From the NCBI GenBank assembly GCA_050257855.1, contig JBLMXQ010000006.1, positions 1 to 15,507 on the forward strand: DNA of 15,507 nucleotides, in the 5' to 3' direction. The translations under genes and the position numbers were made by a program. Source of the DNA: JBLMXQ01 sp050257855 (GTDB lineage: Bacteria > Acidobacteriota > Vicinamibacteria > Vicinamibacterales > CAVVIG01). Within the stretch, counting starts at the first letter, position 1, and the number at the start of each line of letters is the position of its first letter. The notes beneath the pieces are model-generated. The model was given only the letters and a program-made list of their open reading frames with translations, was not told the origin of the DNA and did not search any database. Shown here one piece after another: positions 7,877 through 13,800 of the stretch.

Positions 7877-10336
7877 TCAGCGGGCCACCACGAGCCACAG
7901 CTCCGGCTCCCGGAGCCTGACCGCGGCGCGCAGCCTCGCCTCGTCGAGCCGGGCCGCGATGTCCTCTCTGAGAAGGGCGGCCAGAGCTTCCACGGTGGAC
8001 CGCTCCGCGATGGCGCGCCGATCGAACAGCCCTGGCTGGAACAGGCCGTTCGGCTGGTCGAGCACCGCCAGGATCGCCTGCAGGCGCGCGAGACGCGCCT
8101 GCGCGAACGCCTGAGCCATCCGGGCCGTCTCGGCATGCCACGTGCGCGTGGCGGCGTTGACTCGCTCGACGACCTCCTGGCGGGCGAGGCGCCAGAGGAT
8201 TTCGATGTCGCGTCGCATCGGGCGCGTCGCGGCGTGACCGCAGCCGATCGCCACCGGCGTCATGCGGTCTGCGACAACCCGGCCGGCCGGGTCCTCGAGC
8301 ACCGAGCGGATCAGGAGGATCACCCGCGAGGCGATCTCCTGCCGTGTCCGGCGGCTGCCGGCCCGCGCGAACCACGGCGATTCGACCTCGAGCAACTGCA
8401 GCAGGCGGCGTTCACGCACGCCCACCGTGTTTCGGACGGCCGCGAGGCGCGCCGCCTCGCGCTGTGCTTCGAAGGACAGGTCGAGCGACATCCGCGGGGC
8501 GGAATCCGCCGGCGATCGCGCCACGGCAACTGTCGCGGAAGGGAGGCCCCCGATCACCTGCCGGGCGAGCATCACCTCGTCCTCCATCCCGACCGGATCG
8601 GTCGTTCCGATGTCGATGTGCGCCGCCGCCACGCGCGTCCGCAGTCGATCGAGAATCGCTTCTTCCGCGGTGCCGCGGCCGACGAGATGAAAGGCGTGGA
8701 CGGTGCGCGTCTGGCCGATGCGGTCGACCCGGCCGATTCGCTGCTCGAGACGGACCGGATTCCACGGCAGCTCGAGGTTGACGATCGTGCGGCAGCGGGC
8801 GTGCAGATTCAGCCCCTGGCCGGCGGCATCGGTCGCGACCAGCCAGCGGCGGCGGCCGGCAGTGAAGTCGTCGAGCGCGGACTGACGCTCCCGCCGTGAC
8901 AGCCCGCCGTGAACGATGGCCGCCGGGCCCGGAAGGCGGCGCGCGAGGTGCAAGAGCGTGTCGCGATATTCGGTGAACACGATCACCGGCTCGCCCACGC
9001 GACGGAGCAGGCGGACGAGCGCCGCAGTTTTTGTTTCGTGCTTCGCGGCCGCGTGGGCGGCCGCGGCCAGCGAATCGAGGAGTCGCCGCTCGCGCTGTCG
9101 ATCGCCGAGCGCCAGTGGCGTCGGCCACCAGGGCGCCGCATCGGCCTCGTCCAGTTCGCCGGTCGAATCGAGCGGCAACGCCAGCTGGGCCTCCCGGGCA
9201 TCGCCGCCCGACTCCAGGACCGAGAGTCGCCGTGCCACGGAGACTTCGAGCGACCGCGGCGACGACAGCGCCCGCTTGTGCAGGACCGCGAGCGCGAGCC
9301 ACACGTCGCGGCCGCCGTCGCCGTGCTCGGCGCGAACGGCGCGCGCGAACTGCTCGAGCAGACGATGCATACGCGCCTCCGCCGCGGTCGGACGTACGTG
9401 CAGGCGATGGATGCGGCGGGCCGCGGCTCCTCGAACGGCCGCTCTCGCACGGCGGAAGACGAGCAGCGGCTCCCCGTGCGAGCCGGTCCGGCAGAGCGAC
9501 AGGAAGGCACGGCGGTCGCCGCTGTGGGGCGTTGCCGTGAGCAGGAGGACGTATGCCGCGCGTCCGGCGAGCGCCGCAATCGCGCCGTGCCGATCGGTGG
9601 CGTCGCCAACGCCGTGCGCCTCGTCCACGACCACCACGTCCCACCGGCACTCGGCGACCGCAGGCGTCGTCTCCGGCCGCTTGACGTAGTCAATCGAGGC
9701 GATGGCGGTCGTGACCGTCGCCCACGGGCTGATGTCCGGAGGAAGGGCGGCGGCGCGGCGCCGCACGTCGAACGCGTCGACGACGACCGCCTCAATCTGA
9801 AAGCGCCGCGCCAGTTCGTCGCGCCATTGATCGCGCACTCCGGCCGGCGTCACGATCAGCACGCGCTCGGCCGCGTCGCGCGCCCGCAGTTCGGCGATGA
9901 CGAGGCCCGCCTGGATTGTCTTTCCAAGCCCGACGGCATCCGCCAGGAGGACGCGCGTGCCGCGTCCGGCGACGACAGCCAGCGCCGGTTCGAGCTGGTG
10001 CGGCAGCAGGTCGATGACCGCGTCGGCCGCGGCGCGCAGGGCGCCCGGCGGCACGGCTGCGGCGAGCGCCGCACGGCATGCGCGCCGCCACGTGGCCGCG
10101 CGCACCTGGCGCAGGACGCGAGGGCGCCGCGCCAGCTCGACGCGGTCGAACGGCGAGAGAAACTGGCGCTCGGCTCCGAGATTCTCGGCGCCGATCCCCG
10201 CGAGCGACATCACCAGACACCCGCCGTACGCGCGGATGCGCTGCACCCGCCAGCGCTGTTGGCGGACGACGACTTCGTCGCCGCCGGACGGACCGGGCAG
10301 AGGGTTGGAAGGAGGCGCGGGTGGAGAAATCTGCAT
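7877..10336 (-). CDS. RapA/SNF2-type superfamily 2 helicase, DrmD-like
   Basis: An 819-residue protein. An N-terminal ~110-residue domain (VVRQQRWRVQRIRAYGG ... LSPFDRVEL) leads into the helicase core. Core motifs are: a Q-motif-like LLPHQ near 110, Walker A ADAVGLGKT at 132-140, Walker B DEAH at 238-241, TATPHSG at 267-273, VIVFTEYRD near 451, ATDAAGQGLNLH at 501-512 and QRIGRVDRIGQ at 532-542. This is the RapA/HepA branch of DNA translocases. The C-terminal ~240 residues are helical and unassigned. Walker A reads ADA rather than the usual ADE before VGLGKT; the lysine and threonine are kept, so ATPase activity is expected. It is the first gene of a tight pair with the methyltransferase. ATG at 10336 has only a weak ribosome-binding site. 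The arrangement recalls drmD-drmMI of class 1 DISARM, but the family assignment is by motif only. Confidence 0.92.
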   Translation of the reverse strand: MQISPPAPPSNPLPGPSGGDEVVVRQQRWRVQRIRAYGGCLVMSLAGIGAENLGAERQFLSPFDRVELARRPRVLRQVRAATWRRACRAALAAAVPPGALRAAADAVIDLLPHQLEPALAVVAGRGTRVLLADAVGLGKTIQAGLVIAELRARDAAERVLIVTPAGVRDQWRDELARRFQIEAVVVDAFDVRRRAAALPPDISPWATVTTAIASIDYVKRPETTPAVAECRWDVVVVDEAHGVGDATDRHGAIAALAGRAAYVLLLTATPHSGDRRAFLSLCRTGSHGEPLLVFRRARAAVRGAAARRIHRLHVRPTAAEARMHRLLEQFARAVRAEHGDGGRDVWLALAVLHKRALSSPRSLEVSVARRLSVLESGGDAREAQLALPLDSTGELDEADAAPWWPTPLALGDRQRERRLLDSLAAAAHAAAKHETKTAALVRLLRRVGEPVIVFTEYRDTLLHLARRLPGPAAIVHGGLSRRERQSALDDFTAGRRRWLVATDAAGQGLNLHARCRTIVNLELPWNPVRLEQRIGRVDRIGQTRTVHAFHLVGRGTAEEAILDRLRTRVAAAHIDIGTTDPVGMEDEVMLARQVIGGLPSATVAVARSPADSAPRMSLDLSFEAQREAARLAAVRNTVGVRERRLLQLLEVESPWFARAGSRRTRQEIASRVILLIRSVLEDPAGRVVADRMTPVAIGCGHAATRPMRRDIEILWRLARQEVVERVNAATRTWHAETARMAQAFAQARLARLQAILAVLDQPNGLFQPGLFDRRAIAERSTVEALAALLREDIAARLDEARLRAAVRLREPELWLVVAR

Positions 10337-10468
10337 CGCGCGTCCGGCCGCCCCGCGCGGAAACTGCGGCGTCGATCGCCACAGTCACGAAATTCGGGCC
10401 GTTGTTGCGGAGGGGCTGGATGACGACAGAAGAGGAGGCAACGAGGATGCCGGCCCTTTGAGGTGCCC

Positions 10469-10494
10469 GGGTGCTCGAGGGTGCTCAGGTGCTG
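10469..10494. repeat. Short degenerate tandem repeat overlapping the 3' end of the Smr gene
   Basis: Adjacent 10-mers GGGTGCTCGA and GGGTGCTCAG are followed by a partial GTGCTG, and a related AGGTGCCCG lies just before them (10461-10469). The repeat runs over the stop codon of the Smr gene. It is one of several spacers in this window with short tandem duplications. Confidence 0.55.
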
Positions 10495-10763
10495 TCCTCG
10501 ACGATCAGCGCCGCGATGGTTGCTCCGAGGTGTGCGCGCGGATCGTCCCAGAACGCCTCGACGCGCGGATGCCGATCGAGGGCGGACTGCACGATGCCCC
10601 GTTGCACTCCTCGGCCGCGCCCGTGCACCAGACGCACTTCGCGGAATCCGGCCGCGGCAGCCGCATCGATGTACTCGTCGACGACCGACGGGATGTCGCG
10701 CGGCGCGAACGCGTGCAGGTCCAGTTCGGGCTCGATCGGCACGCGGACCGGCTCGTCCGCCAT
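10485..10763 (-). CDS. Small Smr-domain protein
   Basis: A 92-residue protein consisting of a single Smr domain, the small MutS-related fold found at the C-terminus of MutS2 and as standalone proteins. The three signature motifs are visible: LDLHAF at 15-20, HGRGRGVQR at 47-55 and GATIAAL at 80-86. Smr domains are associated with nicking endonuclease or RNA-cleavage activity; standalone versions are poorly characterised. ATG at 10763 lies 5 bases after the queF stop, so it is probably co-transcribed with queF, although the two functions are not obviously linked. It is separated from the downstream helicase by 148 bp. Confidence 0.9.
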   Translation of the reverse strand: MADEPVRVPIEPELDLHAFAPRDIPSVVDEYIDAAAAAGFREVRLVHGRGRGVQRGIVQSALDRHPRVEAFWDDPRAHLGATIAALIVEDST

Positions 10764-10768
10764 ACGCG

Positions 10769-11116
10769 CTAGGCGGCGGTGTAGGACGCCGTAACGGAGG
10801 TCTTGATGCCGCCGCGCACCGAGAAGTCGCCGACCACCGTCATCCGCCGGGGGCCGCACGCGGCGACGAGATCGTCGAGGATCTGGTTCGTGACCTGCTC
10901 GTAGTAGATCCCGCGGTTGCGGAACTCGATGAGGTAGTACTTGAGGGCCTTCAGCTCGATGCAGCGCTGATCCGGCACGTAAGTGATGCGGATTTCGCCG
11001 AAATCGGGCAGTCCGGTCTTCGGACACACGGACGTGAACTCGGGACAGCTGATGTGAATTTCGTACTCGCGCTCCGGGCGCGGGTTCGGGAACGTTTCGA
11101 GCGTCGGGCTTGACAT
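10769..11116 (-). CDS. queF: NADPH-dependent 7-cyano-7-deazaguanine (preQ0) reductase QueF
   Basis: A 115-residue short-form (YkvM-type) QueF. It reduces the nitrile of preQ0 to the amine preQ1, a step toward tRNA queuosine. The catalytic cysteine C31 lies in VCPKTGLPDFG with the partner aspartate D38. The family motif ELKALKYYLIEFRN and GIYYEQVTNQILDDL follow. ATG at 11116 (MSSPTLETF) was preferred: the in-frame extension upstream is arginine-rich and non-coding in appearance, and an extended -10 element ends exactly 7 bases before this ATG. With no Shine-Dalgarno, the mRNA is probably leaderless. No other queuosine gene is visible here. Confidence 0.96.
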   Translation of the reverse strand: MSSPTLETFPNPRPEREYEIHISCPEFTSVCPKTGLPDFGEIRITYVPDQRCIELKALKYYLIEFRNRGIYYEQVTNQILDDLVAACGPRRMTVVGDFSVRGGIKTSVTASYTAA

Positions 11117-11123
11117 CAGCCGG

Positions 11124-11132
11124 ATTCTAGCA
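11124..11132 (-). promoter_or_regulatory. Extended -10 promoter of queF, probably leaderless
   Basis: The minus strand reads TGCTAGAAT: a TGn extension plus TAGAAT, a 5 of 6 match to TATAAT. The hexamer ends 7 bases before the queF ATG, so transcription would start at or within a base of the start codon. No good -35 is seen, as is common for extended -10 promoters. Confidence 0.6.
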
Positions 11133-11194
11133 TTCACGCGCGGGCGGACCGCCGACTTCGGCCCGGAATCCGGCCGATCCGAAGGGTCCCGTCG

Positions 11195-11224
11195 TTGACA
11201 CTGGCGAGAGGCGCGCGCTAGGAT
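11195..11224 (+). promoter_or_regulatory. Sigma-70-type promoter of the HU gene
   Basis: A perfect TTGACA (11195-11200) is separated by 18 bases from TAGGAT (11219-11224), a 4 of 6 match to TATAAT. Expected transcription start is near 11231, giving a leader of about 87 bases. The leader holds a small hairpin (CGCGG/CCGCG, 11238-11252). Confidence 0.65.
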
Positions 11225-11317
11225 ACCTCGATTTTCACGCGGCAAAACCGCGATCGTCCCAGCGCGCGCGACGATTGGCGGTGAACATCATTCGCGCGTC
11301 AAGTGAGGGGAACGACG

Positions 11318-11617
11318 ATGGCAGACGCCCGCAGGATGGGCAAATCCGAGCTCTTTTCGCACTTCGCCGAGCGCTTCGAGATGAAGCGCACGCAGGCTCG
11401 CGAGTTCTTCGACGAGCTGACGGCGTTGTCCGAAAAGGAGCTGAAGCGCTCGGGCGAGTTCGTGCTGCCCGGGATGGTCAAGCTCGTGGTTCAGAAGCGC
11501 AAGGCGCGCATGGGCCGCAATCCGGCGACGGGTGAGGCCATCAAGATCCCGGCCAAGACGGTCGTCAAGGCCCGGATCGCGAAGCAGCTGAAGGACGCGG
11601 TCCTCCCGCGCAAGTAG
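11318..11617 (+). CDS. HU-family DNA-binding nucleoid protein
   Basis: A 99-residue protein of the HU/IHF family, which binds and bends DNA as a dimer. The signature ARMGRNPATGEAIKIPAKTVVKAR at about residues 65-88 matches the HU DNA-binding arm and IPA segment, preceded by the helical dimer region (ELFSHFAERFEMKRTQARE). ATG at 11318 has GAGGGG ending 7 bases upstream; an in-frame GTG at 11303 overlaps this site and is unlikely to be the start. The gene is apparently monocistronic, with a good promoter and a hairpin after the stop. IHF-like binding specificity cannot be judged. Confidence 0.95.
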   Translation: MADARRMGKSELFSHFAERFEMKRTQAREFFDELTALSEKELKRSGEFVLPGMVKLVVQKRKARMGRNPATGEAIKIPAKTVVKARIAKQLKDAVLPRK

Positions 11618-11634
11618 CGCCGGATCGCCGTTCT

Positions 11635-11657
11635 GCGCGGGCCCCTGCGGCCCGCGC
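11635..11657 (+). terminator. GC-rich hairpin downstream of the HU gene
   Basis: A perfect 9-bp stem, GCGCGGGCC/GGCCCGCGC, with a 5-base loop, begins 17 bases after the HU stop. No T-run follows, so it is a stable hairpin rather than a textbook intrinsic terminator. Confidence 0.6.
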
Positions 11658-11700
11658 GCTCCCCCACACTTGACGCGCGCGGTTTCCCCAGCATGAGCGA

Positions 11701-11723
11701 GGGCGGGTCGTTCGGACCCGCCC
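11701..11723 (-). terminator. GC-rich hairpin at the end of the minus-strand kinase operon
   Basis: A perfect 9-bp stem, GGGCGGGTC/GACCCGCCC, with a 5-base loop, lies two bases after the stop of the 80-residue gene on the minus strand. It faces the HU hairpin in a convergent spacer, so the pair may insulate the two transcription units in both directions. There is no T-run. Confidence 0.6.
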
Positions 11724-11725
11724 GC

Positions 11726-11968
11726 TCAGGCCGCCGGAGCGCGGGCGGCCAGCCGCCGGCTGTCGAGCGTCGCCGGCACCAGCCGCATCGCTCTCGCCTC
11801 CAGGTTCGGCATCGAGTCGTCGTCCAGGATGATGCGGTCGCCCGGCCCGAGCAGCACCTCGGCGCTGTAGCGTCGCGCGCCGCGTCCCGTCCGCAGCTCG
11901 AAGTAGCGCACCGGGTACGAGTGCGCGTCGATCTCCAGCCTGTCGGTCTTCACGAGTCTTCGGATCAT
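11726..11968 (-). CDS. 80-residue protein of unknown function, last gene of the kinase operon
   Basis: Not recognised. The protein is basic at the N-terminus (MIRRLVKTDRLEIDAHSYP), then has alternating hydrophobic and charged stretches suggesting a small beta-rich fold (VRYFELRTG, YSAEVLLGPGDRIILDDD), and ends in an Ala/Arg-rich tail. There is no receiver domain, helix-turn-helix, signal peptide or cysteine. ATG at 11968 has an AGGGGGAAG ribosome-binding site 7 bases upstream, strong support for a real gene. It lies 59 bases after the histidine kinase stop, and a perfect 14-bp palindrome sits in that gap, so it may be regulated separately. It is not the kinase's response regulator by sequence. 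Confidence 0.75.
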   Translation of the reverse strand: MIRRLVKTDRLEIDAHSYPVRYFELRTGRGARRYSAEVLLGPGDRIILDDDSMPNLEARAMRLVPATLDSRRLAARAPAA

Positions 11969-11995
11969 GTCGTGTCTTCCCCCTGCGTCCGTACT

Positions 11996-12009
11996 GGAGC
12001 ACGTGCTCC
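11996..12009. promoter_or_regulatory. Perfect 14-bp palindrome upstream of the 80-residue gene
   Basis: GGAGCACGTGCTCC is exactly self-complementary and lies 27 bases before the ATG of the 80-residue gene and 18 bases after the kinase stop. It could be an operator for a dimeric regulator, or in RNA a 5-bp stem with an ACGT loop. No known regulator consensus was matched. Confidence 0.5.
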
Positions 12010-12027
12010 GTCGAATTCCGCGCCGAC

Positions 12028-13788
12028 TCAACTCGCGACCGGTACCGCGCGATCGTCTCGTGCGGGGAACCGCATCGTGAACGTGGTGCCGCGCCCGACC
12101 TCGCTCGTCACCGTGATGGTGCCGTCCAGCTGCTCCACAATCCGCTTCGAGATCGCCAGCCCGAGACCCAGCCCGCGGCGCTTGGTCGTGACGAAGTCCT
12201 CGAAGATGGCCCCCAGCCGATCGGCCGGAATGCCCGATCCCGTGTCGCTGACGCTGACCTCCACCTGATCGCCGACGCGCGCGGTGGCCACTTCCACGCG
12301 GCCTCCGGCCGCCGTCGCCTGAATCGCGTTCGTGATCAGGTTCCGATAGACGCGCCCGAGCGCGAAGCGGTCGCCCTCGATGACGAGCGGCGTCTCCGCG
12401 TAGCGCGCCTCGACCGCCACCCCGTTGCGCTCGCCCTCCGGGCGCATGGAGTCCAGGATCTCGGCCACCGAATGGTTGACGTCGAGCGCAAACCGCTCGA
12501 TCGGCTTCGGCTTGACGATGTTGCGGAGATCCTCCATGAAGCGCTTGAGCGTCTCCAGCTCCCGCTCGATGGTCCGCCGGAAGAGATCGCGCGACTCGGG
12601 GTCCACGTCGTCGCGCAGCAGCAGGCGCGTGCTGTTGCCGATGTTCTGGATGGGATGGGACAGATCGTGCACGAGACCGGCCGCCACGCGCCCGAACATC
12701 GCCTGCCGTTCCTTCCGCTTGACGTCTTCCTGCAGGTCGGCCAGGCGGTCCGCCATCGTGTTGAAGTCGGCGCCGAGCGCGGCGAATTCGTCGGTCGTGT
12801 CGATGTGGACGCGCGTCTCCAGCCGTCCCTGGGCGACGGCGTGCGTCGCCCGCTGCAGCTCGAGGATCGGGTCGATGAACGACCGGCCGAACAGGTACCC
12901 CAGCGAGATCATGACCAGCAGCGCGACGGCGATTGCGACCGTGAGCTGGCGCCCGAGCTGGGTCGCGCTGGCGTAGGCCTCCGCCGTCGGCTGCTCGACG
13001 GCCACGGTCCAGCCGAGCGACGGGATGTGCGCGGCCACGCCGAGCGCGCGCCGGCCGTCGGCGCCAACGTACTCGCGGGAAATCGGCCCGGCGCCGGACT
13101 TCGCGAGCGCCGCCTGCACGAGCGGATGGTCCGACATGTCGCGCTCCTGCGCGACGAGCGCCTTCTTGTCGGGATCGCCATGGGCCACCAGCCGCCCGCT
13201 CCGGGTCACGACCATGGCATAGCCGTGCGCGCCGATGCGGATCTGGTCGACCATCCGCCACATTTCTTCGAGGCTGAACTCCCCGACCAGCCAGCCGGCC
13301 GGCTGATCGAGGCGGCGCAGGCGGACGGCGAAGGTCGTGGTGGGCAGCCCCTCGGGGTCCAGGTGCATGCGCGTCATCGTCACGCCGTCGGCCACGACCG
13401 GGGCATCGCGGGGGATCGCGACGCGCGGAAGGCCGATCCGGCTCGTGGCGACCGGCGTGCCGTCTTCCGCGAACAGGCTGATCTCGCGGAATTCACGGAA
13501 CTGCAGGACGTAGTTCTTGAGGACGCGGTCCTGCTGCCACTGCTGCAGCCCGGTGTTCTGCAGGTCGGCGGCGAGGGCCTTGAGGATCTCGGCGTTGGTG
13601 ACGAGGTAGCGGCGGATCTCGTCGGCGGCCCGGGTGGCGACGTTCAGGTTGCCCGCGACGATCGACTCGCGGGTGCCGCGCTGGAGCGAGATGAGCGAGA
13701 CGATGCCGTAGGCGAGCAGGGGCACCACGGCGGCGGCGGCGAGCAGCGCCGCGAACCGCGTCGAGAGATGCCGGAATCGCAGGCGCAT
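12028..13788 (-). CDS. Membrane-bound sensor histidine kinase with extracytoplasmic Cache-type sensor and HAMP
   Basis: A 586-residue protein. A transmembrane helix at about 12-35 and a second at about 282-300 enclose a ~245-residue extracytoplasmic domain of double-Cache type (GYAMVVTRSGRLVAHGDPDKK near 189-209). A HAMP linker follows (about 301-354). The phosphoacceptor is H374 in VHDLSHPIQN (H-D-L-S-H-P pattern). ATP-binding motifs are N-box YRNLITNAIQAT at 481-492, G1 SDTGSGIP at 514-521 and the G2 region RGLGLGLAISKRI near 538-550. All catalytic elements are intact. No response regulator is present in the window. Its gene starts 12 bases after the stop of the solute-binding lipoprotein gene, so the lipoprotein may present a ligand to the kinase, a known arrangement in other systems but an inference here. 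Confidence 0.93.
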   Translation of the reverse strand: MRLRFRHLSTRFAALLAAAAVVPLLAYGIVSLISLQRGTRESIVAGNLNVATRAADEIRRYLVTNAEILKALAADLQNTGLQQWQQDRVLKNYVLQFREFREISLFAEDGTPVATSRIGLPRVAIPRDAPVVADGVTMTRMHLDPEGLPTTTFAVRLRRLDQPAGWLVGEFSLEEMWRMVDQIRIGAHGYAMVVTRSGRLVAHGDPDKKALVAQERDMSDHPLVQAALAKSGAGPISREYVGADGRRALGVAAHIPSLGWTVAVEQPTAEAYASATQLGRQLTVAIAVALLVMISLGYLFGRSFIDPILELQRATHAVAQGRLETRVHIDTTDEFAALGADFNTMADRLADLQEDVKRKERQAMFGRVAAGLVHDLSHPIQNIGNSTRLLLRDDVDPESRDLFRRTIERELETLKRFMEDLRNIVKPKPIERFALDVNHSVAEILDSMRPEGERNGVAVEARYAETPLVIEGDRFALGRVYRNLITNAIQATAAGGRVEVATARVGDQVEVSVSDTGSGIPADRLGAIFEDFVTTKRRGLGLGLAISKRIVEQLDGTITVTSEVGRGTTFTMRFPARDDRAVPVAS

Positions 13789-13800
13789 CGATGGGCCGCT

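Noticed and set aside
4554..10336. A complete DISARM or BREX locus
   Set aside because: No DrmA, DrmB, DrmC, PglZ, BrxC or phospholipase D-like gene is present, and the flanking genes on both sides are housekeeping.
10420..10461. A 13-residue plus-strand frame with a GGAGGGG upstream, between the Smr and helicase genes
   Set aside because: It is too short to support, is antisense to the local operon and has no downstream plus-strand gene to regulate.
11117..11245. A longer QueF beginning at 11245
   Set aside because: The extra 43 residues are Arg/Pro/Ser-rich, unlike any QueF N-terminus, and an extended -10 element lies within this stretch.
11117..11317. A preQ1 riboswitch for queF
   Set aside because: The likely transcription start is at the ATG, leaving no leader, and no preQ1 aptamer hairpin with an A-rich tail was seen.
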